64,000 nt of DNA from Opitutaceae bacterium (lineage in GTDB: Bacteria; Verrucomicrobiota; Verrucomicrobiia; Opitutales; Opitutaceae), in NCBI GenBank assembly GCA_002713695.1, contig PAUB01000047.1, positions 104,462-168,461 on the forward strand, given 5' to 3'. The translations under genes were made by a program, and so were the position numbers. Shown here in pieces: positions 1 to 8,979 of the stretch. Numbering within the stretch: position 1 is the stretch's first letter; each line of letters opens with the position of its first letter. Below the pieces are notes generated by a model, which made no database searches, was not told the origin of the DNA, and saw nothing but the letters and a program-made list of their open reading frames with translations.

Positions 1-1155
1 ACGAGCAGCTGGGGCGATCCGAGTCATGAAAACATGAGCAAGTTGGCCGCTTCGGTGAAGGGGGCTGGCTTCAAGTATTTGGTCATGGATGCGGGTTGGT
101 ATAAACCGGAGAACGCGACTTGGGATAGTGCGCAGGGGGACTGGATGCCGAATGCGGGAATGTATCCGCAGGGTATCCGTGCGACGGCCGATGAGATCCG
201 TAAGCAGGGAATGATTCCTGGACTTTGGTTCGAAATGGAAGTGGTGGGCTGCGCTTCACCGATGTTTCACCGCACGAAATTTCTGCTTCATCGTGACGGG
301 CAACCCATCACCGTGGGGTTTCGAAGGTTTCTTGATCTGCGCAAGCCTGAGGTAGTTGAGCACTTGGCCGGGAAGGTGATCGATACGCTCAAGGCCGGAA
401 ATTTCGGCTACCTCAAGGTGGACTATAACGATAACATTGGCATCGGCGTCGATGGCGCGGAATCTTTGGGCGAGGGACTGCGGCAGCATCTCGATGGGGT
501 GGTGGCGTTCTTCCAGCGATTACGCGCGGAGATTCCCGATCTGGTGATTGAGAATTGCGCCTCCGGTGGACAACGGCTCGAACCACGGATGATGGGGCTG
601 ACCTCGATGAGCAGTTTTTCCGACGCGCATGAATGTCGGGAGATCCCGATTATCGCCGCCAATCTACATCGCTTGATGTTGCCGCGCCAAAGTCAGATCT
701 GGGCGGTGTTGCGCGCTAAGGCCGACCTGCGGCGGACCGTCTATTTATTGGCCGGAGGATTCTTGGGACGTCTTTGCATCTCGGGTGACTTTGCGACGTT
801 GCGTCCGAAGCAACGCGAACTCTTGGATCAAGCCATCGCGCTCTACAAACGCGTCGCGCCGATCATCAGTCGCGGGCAGTCGCGTCGCTTTGGACCCGAG
901 ATTCAATCCTATCGTCATGCCGAAGGCTGGCAGGCGGTGGTGCGTGTCGGTAGCACCGGCAAGCAAGCCTTAATCGTTGCTCATACTTTCGCCAAGCCCG
1001 GGCAAACTACGCTGAGTATTCCGCTCCCAACGGGTAAGTGGAAGGTCGCGGATACTCTTTTGGAAAAGTCCGGCGGTGTGTCTCTCGCTAAGGGCGAATT
1101 GCAATGGCAGCCCAAGGGTCAATGGGCGGCGGCGGTGGTGTTACTTACGAGATAG
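1..1155 (+). CDS. GH36-type alpha-galactosidase, 3' part (5' end outside window)
   Basis: Hydrolyses terminal alpha-galactosides by a retaining mechanism, as known for GH36/melibiase enzymes. The reading frame is open from base 1, so the start and the N-terminal beta-sandwich lie upstream; the ATG at 34 is internal. Visible are the TIM-barrel part with V-M-D-A-G-W-Y, the strand Y-L-K-V-D-Y-N whose Asp (codon 421-423) fits the nucleophile, and S-F-S-D-A-H-E whose Asp (codon 622-624) fits the acid/base. A C-terminal beta domain follows to residue 384. The family assignment rests on motif order. The exact substrate is not certain, since the GH36 consensus K-W-D is K-V-D here. Confidence 0.85.
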   Translation, partial: TSSWGDPSHENMSKLAASVKGAGFKYLVMDAGWYKPENATWDSAQGDWMPNAGMYPQGIRATADEIRKQGMIPGLWFEMEVVGCASPMFHRTKFLLHRDGQPITVGFRRFLDLRKPEVVEHLAGKVIDTLKAGNFGYLKVDYNDNIGIGVDGAESLGEGLRQHLDGVVAFFQRLRAEIPDLVIENCASGGQRLEPRMMGLTSMSSFSDAHECREIPIIAANLHRLMLPRQSQIWAVLRAKADLRRTVYLLAGGFLGRLCISGDFATLRPKQRELLDQAIALYKRVAPIISRGQSRRFGPEIQSYRHAEGWQAVVRVGSTGKQALIVAHTFAKPGQTTLSIPLPTGKWKVADTLLEKSGGVSLAKGELQWQPKGQWAAAVVLLTR

Positions 1156-1322
1156 CTTCCCTGGACATGTAATTTATTGCCCATTGAAGTTCTTCCTAGT
1201 CCCGGAGTGTAGTGCGCGTATCGAATACGCTTTGCTGATTCTGGGAAGGCTGCATAAAGAATGGCGGATCGAAGAAAGCGAGTCCGCGACACATTCAGCA
1301 AAACGGATCTCAAAGTTGAAGC

Positions 1323-2183
1323 TCAGGCTACAGGGCCGAACTCGTAGGCGAGTTGCCAGCTGTGATCGGCACCGGGCGCGAGCTCGGTGGCCATATAGGG
1401 CTCGATCGACCAGGTCTTGGCGTTTCCCCAAATGGGGCAGGTGCTGGGCACGAAGTCGGTGCTGAAGGTGACTTCGGTGAGCTTGGGGTGCGAAAGAGTA
1501 GAGCGAAGGGGAGTTTGCGGATCGACAATGAGTTGCTCGAAATGGCCGTCGAACTCATCACGGAAGCGGCGCTTGAAAGTGATGCGGTGGTCTTCGTCGA
1601 ACTCGTAACCGACGTTTTCTGCCATGTCCCAGGAATCGGGGATTTTGCAGGTGAGTAGGCGGTCATCCAAAGCGAAAAATGGGTGGGCAAACCAATGGAG
1701 GGGAATCGTGCGTTCACCGAGATTGGCGAGACGAGTCGATGAAGTCAGTTTGCGGTTCTCAAGGGAGATGCGGCGGGTGAGTTGGCAGGCGTAACCGTTG
1801 TCGGATTGTTCGGTGCAGAACTCGATGGCGCCATGGCTGGTCGTGATCGACCAAGAGCAGGGCTTAAGGACAGCGAGGGCACCATCATCGTCGGGGCCGA
1901 CTTCGCCCATGCCGATAATGAAGCCACGTCCGTCTTCGAGCATGAGTTGGCGGCCGGTGCCAAATTCGGCCTGGCGAAACGATTCGGGCAACCCTTGTCC
2001 GTTGAATGGGATCGGGTCGGGCTTGGGCCATTCGGGACCGGCGAGCAGGGGACCTACTTGAGAGTCTTCGACTTGCCAGATATAGCCGCCCCAGCAAAAC
2101 CGCACACCTAGAAGTTCGCGTTCCGCGTGGTTCGCCGGATCGATGAGAGATACGCTCAGATCTGCATTGGAAAGCGTCAGCAT
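1323..2183 (-). CDS. Aldose-1-epimerase-like protein (galactose mutarotase fold)
   Basis: A 286-residue protein that reads as a member of the galactose mutarotase-like superfamily, which interconverts sugar anomers or binds sugars. Supporting features are the overall length, the beta-rich pattern, W-F-A-H-P-F-F near residue 165 (a His in the usual active-site region) and a closing stretch with E-P-Y-M-A-T-E-L-A-P-G. It converges on the alpha-galactosidase at 1-1155, and a mutarotase next to a galactosidase is a common pairing. No clear Shine-Dalgarno site is seen. The canonical catalytic glutamate could not be placed with certainty, so the enzymatic role is inferred. Confidence 0.6.
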   Translation of the reverse strand: MLTLSNADLSVSLIDPANHAERELLGVRFCWGGYIWQVEDSQVGPLLAGPEWPKPDPIPFNGQGLPESFRQAEFGTGRQLMLEDGRGFIIGMGEVGPDDDGALAVLKPCSWSITTSHGAIEFCTEQSDNGYACQLTRRISLENRKLTSSTRLANLGERTIPLHWFAHPFFALDDRLLTCKIPDSWDMAENVGYEFDEDHRITFKRRFRDEFDGHFEQLIVDPQTPLRSTLSHPKLTEVTFSTDFVPSTCPIWGNAKTWSIEPYMATELAPGADHSWQLAYEFGPVA

Positions 2184-2218
2184 GGAGTGGCGCGAAACAG
2201 TTCGCGGAACGGTTGAGG

Positions 2219-2728
2219 TTATTTCACTCGGCGGATGCGAATTGTGGTGTTCTTGCCATCGACGACGAGGGCAAATTGGCCATTGGGCCGCGGAGAGATT
2301 TCGATCTCTTTATCCACGAGCTCATAGACGATTGGTTCGCCGCCCTCCCAGATTTGTCCGTTTTCGAGTTGGAAGCTGTTACCTCCGACCCAACGCGTGA
2401 CCCTGCCAGTGAGGGCAGGCTTATTGCGCCAATCCTGTGTTAGCGAAAGGCTAGGCAGGCCGAAACGTTGGAGGAGTGAGCGCTCTTCCTCAAGAGCGAT
2501 GGTTTCCGATGCGATCTTGTTGGCTTCTTGCTTGGCAGCGGTCTTCACGGCTCCTTCGAAATGACGCATGATCGCACCATCGAGGGCCTTGAGTTGCTCG
2601 GGGCTTAGCTTATCAAGGCCAGCCGCGTGAAACTCCTTGAGGCTCATGATAGATGTGACGCCAGGGAAGGATGTGTCGGCAAAAGCGGTGGTCGAAGTGA
2701 TTAGAAAGGCGAGTAGGAGTCGTTTCAT
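2219..2728 (-). CDS. Secreted hypothetical protein
   Basis: The 169-residue product starts with a clear Sec signal peptide (M-K-R-L-L-L-A-F-L-I-T-S-T-T-A-F-A, cleavage likely after AFA), which is why the ATG at 2728 is preferred over upstream in-frame codons. The mature part has a Lys/Glu/Ala-rich helical segment (about residues 40-85) followed by a short beta-rich region around T-R-W-V-G-G-N-S-F and W-E-G-G-E. I do not recognise the family. It lies downstream of the disrupted ABC exporter on the same strand, 75 bases from its end, and may share its transcript. Confidence 0.65.
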   Translation of the reverse strand: MKRLLLAFLITSTTAFADTSFPGVTSIMSLKEFHAAGLDKLSPEQLKALDGAIMRHFEGAVKTAAKQEANKIASETIALEEERSLLQRFGLPSLSLTQDWRNKPALTGRVTRWVGGNSFQLENGQIWEGGEPIVYELVDKEIEISPRPNGQFALVVDGKNTTIRIRRVK

Positions 2729-2803
2729 AGCATGAAAGTGTAGAGTAAGTGTTGGGCAGGGGCAAAACATCTCTGAGCGCGTCTAGTGACTTTGATAGAG
2801 TGC

Positions 2804-4564
2804 TCAGGTGTCGAGAAATTTTGACCCCACTGATTGGGCGGTGATCAACTCTGAGAAGACTCCCTTTTGGTCACTGAGTTCCTTAAAATTGCCTTGTTCA
2901 ACGATTACACCATCTCGCAGCACGATGATGCGGTCGGCATTTTTAATCGTGCTAAGACGATGTGCGATAGTGATGACGGTGCGACCTTTGGAAAGCCGTT
3001 CCAGTGCTTCCTGAATCAGGCGTTCGCTTTCGTAGTCGAGCGCCGAGGTTGCTTCAACGAGGATGAGCACGGGAGGATTGCGCAAGATGGAGCGCGCGAT
3101 GGCGATGCGTTGGCGTTGGCCACCGGAGAGGGAGCCGCCGCGTTCACCGACGAGAGTGTCGTAGCCTTCCTGCATTCGAAGAATAAACTCTTCTGCGTTG
3201 GCTTGCTGGGCGGCATGGTGCACTTCCTCGGCCGTTGCAGTGGGTCGGGCGAAGCGGATATTATCGAAGATTGATCCCGAGAGCAGGATGCTATCCTGCA
3301 TCACGACGGCCACTTGGCGGCGCATCCAACGCATGTCCCAGACCGATTGTGGCATCTCATCGATAAAGATGCGACCTGAAGTGGGAGCATAGAGTCCCAG
3401 AAGAAGATTCGCGAGGGTGCTCTTCCCCGATCCTGAGGGACCGACAAAGGCCACACTTTCGCCGGCCTTCAACTCCAGGTTGAGATTATCAATGACCGTT
3501 TTCTCCGGGGCACTGGGGTAGGAGAACGAAACGCCTCGGTAAGAAATATTACCATCAATACGCTCCTCTCGGTGAGTTCCGTTCCACTGCTCAACATACT
3601 CAGAGTCGACGAGTTCCTTGATGCTCATGTAGCCTTCTTGTGCGGCGAAATAATGCTCACTCATCCCGATGAACAAGTGGATAGGGTGCAGGATGTAGCC
3701 AAATCCTGCCATAAACGCAAAGAGGGTGCCGATCGTGACATGCCCTTGGATGGCCATGATAGCCCCACCGGCGATAAGGATGAGTGAAAGCATTTGCATG
3801 CCCACGTGAACATAAGTGCCGAAGAGGGCGTTGACGTAGGATTGAGCCACCCGACTGCTGGCAAATGTGCTACTGCTGACTTCGAGGGCTTGTTCGGCTT
3901 GATCTTCTTCGCCAAAGCTGCGCACGAGGCGCAGAGCTGAGATATATTCAGAAGCAGTCCCAGTCAGTTTTTCTTGGGCGATACGATTGTCATGGTTTAC
4001 TTTTTTGATTTTCCCAAAAAAGAAAATTTTCGCTGATGCGTAGACTGGGATGGCGAGGAGTAATACGAGAAGGAGGACCCAGTTCATCCACGCGAGAATG
4101 GCCAGGATCGCGACGCCCATAACCAGATCAGGCAAGAGCTGATTGAGAATCATATAGAGCAATCCTTCCACCTTTTGGGTGTCGAAAGCGTATTTAGAAA
4201 GAAGCCGACCTGTTTTTTGTCCGTCTAGGTAGCTAAAACTCAAGAACTGCAATCGGTAGAAAATGCGGCTGCGCAATTCGACCATCACTTGAGCCATCGT
4301 TTTGGAAATGGCCCTCGCTCCCCAAACTTAGAAGACAAAATGGAGGAGTAGGCATATAGTGAAATAGGCACTCAGTTCGAGAACCCCATCGATCCGACCC
4401 TCCTTGAGGGGACGATCAATGATGCGTTGAATAATGAGGGTGCAAGGTGCGGCGGCGAGACTGCGAAGCAGCACGATACCGACACCACGTATAAAACGAC
4501 GACGAGAAGCCCACAAAAAGCCGATGATGGTGCTTTGCTCGATTGGATCCGAGACAGGTTGCAT
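2804..4564 (-). pseudogene. ABC exporter (MsbA/MDR type), interrupted by an in-frame stop
   Basis: Homodimeric ABC exporters of this type flip lipids, peptides or drugs across the inner membrane. Translation from the ATG at 4564 (preceded by GGGGAAGGG) gives about 78 residues with membrane segments and stops at TAA, 4328-4330. The same frame continues after the stop (V-W-G-A-R-A-I-S-K-T) into the rest of the membrane domain and a full nucleotide-binding domain: Walker A G-P-S-G-S-G-K-S-T, Q-loop V-M-Q-D, signature L-S-G-G-Q, H-loop A-H-R-L-S-T. The Walker B aspartate is also lost: codon 3056-3058 is GTT, giving L-I-L-V-E in place of L-I-L-D-E. Two lesions argue for a real pseudogene. A truncated product could start at 4297 but would lack the first membrane helices. 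Confidence 0.85.
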
Positions 4565-4624
4565 AAGTATCCCTTCCCCGGATCGCATGCTGATCACCGA
4601 TCCGGGTTGTTATGAGAGTGTTTT

Positions 4625-5713
4625 TTACGGGGAGGGCGTCGCGTGACCGCCGTGTAGGACCGTATAATAAGGGTCGCCAGATTTGATGCTGCCGCGAGTT
4701 ACAGTGGTATCGGTGAAGGCCGATTTGTAGATCGCGGTCAGAAATTCTAGTGTGCGCCGTGCTTCGTCACCACTGGTGAGAGGCACGGTATTGGTGTCCA
4801 TATTGTCGACCATTGCGACAAGCTGGGCCCCGTGAGTTGAGCCGACATCGTCCGGGAAGTTTTCCCAGGCTTTAGTGATGGCCGAGCTGTTATCAGGATC
4901 GGCTGGAGTCATCTTCCAATTTTCCTGTGCGTAGGCGTAGAGGTGGGTGAGTTCGACAGTAGCTTTTTCGCAATCGAGGCGTAGGTAGGTTTCCTGACGT
5001 GGACAAATTGAACTATTGGTGATCGAGGCGCGGGCCCCATTGGCAAATTTTACGTGAACCATCGAAACATCCTCAACTTCGATGTCATGGTAGAGAGTGT
5101 CGGTTACGGCGCGAACTTCGCTCCAGGCTCCGAAGAGATGCAGCAATTGGTCCATCGTGTGGATACCTTGGCTCATGGTCGGACCACCAAGTTCGGTGGC
5201 CCATTTGCCGCGCCAAGGCACGGCGTAGTATTCGGCATCGCGATACCAAAGCGTGTTGCATGTGGCGACCAGCGGCCGGCCAAAGGTGCCTTCATTGAGA
5301 AGGCTGCGCACATGAGTTTGCGAAGAAGAGAAGCGCATCTGGAAGACACACGCGGTGCGCATGCCGGTAGCTTTTTCGGAGGCCTCGATTCGATCGAATT
5401 CCGCCAGCGAAGCGCAGAGTGGTTTTTCGCACAATGCCCAGGCTCCGGCTTCCATCGCGGCGATACTCATATCCGCATGCATCCCCGGAGGTGAGGCGAT
5501 CAGCACGATGTCGGGCTTTTCCTCTTCCAACATCTTAGCGTAGTCCGTGTGCGAATTAGGCACGTTGAACTTCTCGCAGAATTCGCGAGCGCGAGCTGCA
5601 TTGATGTCGCAGGCAGCGACAAGTTGGACTCGGCCTTGGGTGAACTCGGCAGCGCGCACATGCGCCTCGCCAATCCCACCCGTGCCGACGAGAACGGCGC
5701 GGTATGCTTTCAT
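4625..5713 (-). CDS. Gfo/Idh/MocA family oxidoreductase
   Basis: NAD(P)-dependent sugar or inositol dehydrogenase-type enzyme of 362 residues. The Rossmann motif G-T-G-G-I-G sits at residues 10-15, the family signature E-K-P-L at 96-99, and the conserved G-I-H-T-M-D-Q-L-L-H-L-F block, whose His185 fits the catalytic position, in the C-terminal alpha/beta domain. The start lies 7 bases after the stop of the SSS symporter, so the two are very probably co-transcribed and the enzyme likely acts on the imported compound. The substrate cannot be read from the sequence. The region 60 bases downstream holds the broken ABC exporter. Confidence 0.9.
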   Translation of the reverse strand: MKAYRAVLVGTGGIGEAHVRAAEFTQGRVQLVAACDINAARAREFCEKFNVPNSHTDYAKMLEEEKPDIVLIASPPGMHADMSIAAMEAGAWALCEKPLCASLAEFDRIEASEKATGMRTACVFQMRFSSSQTHVRSLLNEGTFGRPLVATCNTLWYRDAEYYAVPWRGKWATELGGPTMSQGIHTMDQLLHLFGAWSEVRAVTDTLYHDIEVEDVSMVHVKFANGARASITNSSICPRQETYLRLDCEKATVELTHLYAYAQENWKMTPADPDNSSAITKAWENFPDDVGSTHGAQLVAMVDNMDTNTVPLTSGDEARRTLEFLTAIYKSAFTDTTVTRGSIKSGDPYYTVLHGGHATPSP

Positions 5714-5720
5714 ACGGAAA

Positions 5721-7790
5721 TTATTGCGCAGCAGGCTCTGCGTCTATCGAGGTCTTTCTAGGTGTATAAATGGTCAATCCAAGTAGATTTTGAGTTGGAG
5801 CCGGGAAGAAGTAACTGGAGATGTAGCCGACCAAGATAGTCGTGAAGTTCGCCACGAAAAGATAGAAGATCGGATGGACCGCATCTTGAGTCCACACGAA
5901 TAGAGTGAACACGATACTCACCGCGACGCCGATCATGGCACCCTGCCAGTTCGCACGTTTGGTAAATATTCCCAGAGCGTAACACCCGGCAAAACCTCCA
6001 CCCAGCAGACCGCCGAGTGCAAATGAAGTTTCGAGGGCGGACTGGATGTTTGCCCTTGCGAGGAGAAGGGCGGTCCCGATGCCCACCAGGCCACCAATAA
6101 TGGTAGCGAACTCCGCTACCTTGAGAGTTTTCTTCTGCGTCGCTTTTTTAGAGTAACGCTCGTAAAAATCAACGGATACCAGTGTGGCCACACTGTTGAT
6201 ACAGCTTGAAAGAGTAGACATGGAGGCCGCGAAAATACCCGCGATGATTAATCCCGTGATACCGGCTGGAAGCTCAGCGGCGATGAACTGAGGGAAGGTC
6301 GAATCTACGCTGAGAAGCGGGTTCAGATTTGCGGGATGTTGCTTGTAGAAAACGTAGAGCGCGGTGCCGATGCCGAAGAATGCGAGATTGCCCGGGACGA
6401 CAATCGCAGCGAGTGTCCAGACGGATTTACCAGCAGCTTTGTCAGACTTGGTCGACAGCACTCTCTGCATCATCACCTGATCTTGAGGATACACGAGCAC
6501 CCCCAGAATATTGAGCATGAGAAATCCCCAGACGGTGGCTTGAGTAAGATTAAAATCCCAATCAAAGGTGCGCATTTTGTCGTCCGCCATCGCGGATCGG
6601 AACATTTCTGCCATACCTCCATCGACGTGCATGACGATGTAGCCAAGGGCCACGAAGGCACCACCCAGCATGACTGCGACCTGAATGCAATCAGTCCAGA
6701 TCACCGCCTTCATACCACCCAGTACGGTGTAGAAAATCGTGACGACTCCCATGATGAGAATGGCGGAGGTGACGTTGATCCCGGTCACGGCCGACATCGC
6801 GAGTGAGGGGAGGAAAAGCACGATGCTCATGCGTCCACCCAGCTGGAGCACAATGGCGAGGGCGGAGGCTAGCACACGAATATGCGGGTGAAACCGCGAT
6901 TCGAGATAGTGGTAAACCGACATCAGGCTCAGGCGACGAATCAAAGGAACGATCCAGATAGCCACAAAGACGGTTCCGATCATGCCGACGACGTTGTTGG
7001 CCAGAAGGAGCCATTGATTGGCGAAGGAATAAGCCGGCGTGGCGATGTAGCTGATCGCACTGGTGCCAGTGGCGTAGAGACTTACTCCTGCTGCCCACCA
7101 GGGGATGTTGCGTCCGCCAAGGAAGAAGTCGGCGTTGTCTTTGCTCTGCTTGTCCTTGCGATAGTAGTAGTAACCGATGTAGGCGGTGAAAATGAGATAC
7201 CCCCCAATTAGGAGCCAATCGATCGGTTGCAGAAGCCTTTTAGTCAGCGCCACATTGAGATGCGTGTGGGAGGATTGCCCATCAGGCCCAAGCGAATTAA
7301 TGATGAAACCGTCTTCGGCGTTTTGCACCGACATAAAGGTGCCTTCAATTGGTGCAGTTCCGAGAGTTGCCCAAGCATCCGTAATCGTATGATAAGTGAT
7401 GTAGGATGCCTCACCTTGTTCGTCCAAGCTGAGAGCGAGGATATGGGCCTGGCCACCGGCCTGAAGTTCGGGGCGGAGAGTGGCTGGTGCTGCGCTTTTG
7501 AGTGCCCAAGCTTCTTCCTTGTAGTTCAGCCAGACTTGCTGTCCCGAAGCATCAGTTCCGAGCATCCAGAGGGATTCGTTGTGAAATAGTGCACTGATGG
7601 GGGTGACCCCTTCGGCCGCACCATCCAATGCTGGCAACTCGGGCTCAGGTGTCGCGATTGCGACGTTTTCGACTTCACTCGCGGAAAGCTGCGCGGATTG
7701 CAGGGTGACCAGACCACTGGCGTGGGTCGACAAACCAAAGGTAAAAAATAGAAGTAGCAGTGAGCTAGCGCGCAGAATTTTTAGGGGCAT
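5721..7790 (-). CDS. SSS-family sodium:solute symporter with N-terminal extracytoplasmic domain
   Basis: The first 25-28 residues form a signal peptide or anchor (L-L-L-L-F-F-T-F-G-L-S-T-H-A-S-G). Residues to about 185 form a soluble, beta-rich region (W-M-L-G, W-A-L-K, W-A-T-L-G repeats) resembling kelch/beta-propeller blades. The rest is a full SSS transporter with the core around F-F-L-G-G-R-N-I-P-W-W-A-A-G and later G-G-M-K-A-V-I-W-T-D. Family knowledge: SSS proteins import sugars, sialic acid or other organic solutes with sodium. The ATG at 7790 is preferred over a TTG at 7799. It is first in an operon with the Gfo/Idh/MocA gene. A tandem TTCACG motif lies about 50 bases upstream. Possible substrate: a sugar or uronate. 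Confidence 0.88.
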   Translation of the reverse strand: MPLKILRASSLLLLFFTFGLSTHASGLVTLQSAQLSASEVENVAIATPEPELPALDGAAEGVTPISALFHNESLWMLGTDASGQQVWLNYKEEAWALKSAAPATLRPELQAGGQAHILALSLDEQGEASYITYHTITDAWATLGTAPIEGTFMSVQNAEDGFIINSLGPDGQSSHTHLNVALTKRLLQPIDWLLIGGYLIFTAYIGYYYYRKDKQSKDNADFFLGGRNIPWWAAGVSLYATGTSAISYIATPAYSFANQWLLLANNVVGMIGTVFVAIWIVPLIRRLSLMSVYHYLESRFHPHIRVLASALAIVLQLGGRMSIVLFLPSLAMSAVTGINVTSAILIMGVVTIFYTVLGGMKAVIWTDCIQVAVMLGGAFVALGYIVMHVDGGMAEMFRSAMADDKMRTFDWDFNLTQATVWGFLMLNILGVLVYPQDQVMMQRVLSTKSDKAAGKSVWTLAAIVVPGNLAFFGIGTALYVFYKQHPANLNPLLSVDSTFPQFIAAELPAGITGLIIAGIFAASMSTLSSCINSVATLVSVDFYERYSKKATQKKTLKVAEFATIIGGLVGIGTALLLARANIQSALETSFALGGLLGGGFAGCYALGIFTKRANWQGAMIGVAVSIVFTLFVWTQDAVHPIFYLFVANFTTILVGYISSYFFPAPTQNLLGLTIYTPRKTSIDAEPAAQ

Positions 7791-7836
7791 GAAGGCCAAA
7801 TAGAGGGTGGCACTGGGATGATGTTCAAGGCCCTAT

Positions 7837-7852
7837 TTCACGAATATTCACG
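7837..7852. promoter_or_regulatory. Tandem TTCACG direct repeat upstream of symporter
   Basis: TTCACG occurs twice (7837-7842 and 7847-7852), 10 bases apart, one helical turn, about 50 bases before the symporter ATG. AraC-family proteins typically bind direct repeats on one DNA face, and an AraC-type gene lies at 8980. This is a candidate operator only; it also contains the 8-base palindrome GAATATTC. Confidence 0.3.
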
Positions 7853-7873
7853 TAAATGGCGCTAGAACGTAAA

Positions 7874-7897
7874 AAACGCCGCTTTAAGGCGGCGTTT
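7874..7897 (-). terminator. Rho-independent terminator of the dioxygenase gene
   Basis: Nine-base stem AAACGCCGC/GCGGCGTTT with a six-base loop, followed on the minus strand by a run of T. It lies 22 bases after the stop of the 7919-8842 gene. Confidence 0.85.
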
Positions 7898-7918
7898 GTA
7901 GCTGGGGGAGTGGTATAA

Positions 7919-8842
7919 TCAGCAGATCAGACCGCGCTTACCATTGGGGCCGTGTCCCGGAGGATTGGCCCCGACCCAGCGTTCATCGATTGGTTCGGAA
8001 GCGCGTTGGTAGCGGCTATCGCTGGAAATACGGAGACGGTTCTTGCTTTGATTGTCGAGCGAAGCGTGCACGAGAAACATTCCGAAAGTTAGGAAATCAC
8101 CCGCTTCAAATTCAGTGGTAAGCCACCGCCCGCCAAACTTACTTCGCACGATCGGAGGATTGTGCGAAAGCGTGCCGGTGAATGACCAGCCGCCATCATC
8201 GACGACTTTTTTGACCTGGCTTTCATTGTTTTCACAGTAGCCGTCGACATCGCGGAAAACGTAGTTCTCTAAAAGGTCCATCCGCTTGTGCGATCCTTCA
8301 AGGATCATGAGTCCGCCGAGTTCAAAGGAAATATCTCCGTAAGGCATCCAACAAGTCATGTGTTTGTTCGTGCCACGACCCATATAGGGAAGATCGCAAT
8401 GAGGATTGGTGCCCAAACCTGGACCTAAGGCGCGAAGCCAAGTGTAGTCGTAGTGGCGGATATTTTCGCCGTAGAATTGGCGATAAAAATCGGTTACTTT
8501 CCCGCTGTAGAGTAGCTCTTGCAATGGCACGCAGCCATTAGCCATCTCTGGCTTAAAACCATAGCCCGAATTGGGCTTCGCGATTGCATCCATCGTCGGG
8601 TAATCGGGATCAAGGATCCCTTCCTTATCGAGGCGATTGACGATCTCTCGCCGGGCATCGAGGACTTTCTCGCGATCGAGGTAATTCTTGATGTAGATGT
8701 AGCCATCTTCATCGCAGCGACGTCGTAGTTCTTCGAAGTCGTTGGCTGCGTCGGCTGAATCTCGGATGATACCGAACTTATCGTCGCTCATATCGAGCTC
8801 ACGGCCGTAGGAAATAATTTGGGGCAGCGTTGCGGTGCTCAT
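7919..8842 (-). CDS. Phytanoyl-CoA dioxygenase family protein (Fe(II)/2-oxoglutarate)
   Basis: Non-haem iron oxygenase of 307 residues. The iron-binding facial triad is visible as His148-x-Asp150 in N-P-H-C-D-L-P-Y and His259 in F-L-V-H-A-S-L-D-N, with Arg271 in R-L-R-I-S-S-D a likely 2-oxoglutarate ligand. PhyH-type proteins hydroxylate varied small molecules. The gene is divergent from an AraC-type regulator (137-base shared upstream region) and ends at a strong terminator, so it is probably a one-gene unit controlled by that regulator. It sits among sugar genes, but its substrate is unknown. Confidence 0.87.
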   Translation of the reverse strand: MSTATLPQIISYGRELDMSDDKFGIIRDSADAANDFEELRRRCDEDGYIYIKNYLDREKVLDARREIVNRLDKEGILDPDYPTMDAIAKPNSGYGFKPEMANGCVPLQELLYSGKVTDFYRQFYGENIRHYDYTWLRALGPGLGTNPHCDLPYMGRGTNKHMTCWMPYGDISFELGGLMILEGSHKRMDLLENYVFRDVDGYCENNESQVKKVVDDGGWSFTGTLSHNPPIVRSKFGGRWLTTEFEAGDFLTFGMFLVHASLDNQSKNRLRISSDSRYQRASEPIDERWVGANPPGHGPNGKRGLIC

Positions 8843-8927
8843 AGGTAAAAGGATGGTTAGGAGGCAGCAGAATGAAAATCGAAAGGAGAGTTTTCGTTAA
8901 AGCAGAAAAGTATACGTCAAAAGTGCG

Positions 8928-8958
8928 TGCGAAAAAATGGTTGAAATGAGATTTCGCA
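8928..8958. promoter_or_regulatory. Inverted repeat TGCGAAA-N17-TTTCGCA between divergent genes
   Basis: Perfect seven-base arms at 8928-8934 and 8952-8958 lie in the 137-base region between the dioxygenase and the AraC-type gene, ending 21 bases before the regulator's ATG. The position suits an operator or autoregulatory site. No binding evidence is available from sequence alone. Confidence 0.35.
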
Positions 8959-8979
8959 TGTAGATTTTGGTCATAGCTC

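Noticed and set aside
1156..1322. Possible small gene or RNA in the 167-base gap after the GH36 gene
   Set aside because: No start with a ribosome site, no conserved RNA fold and no strong hairpin could be identified.
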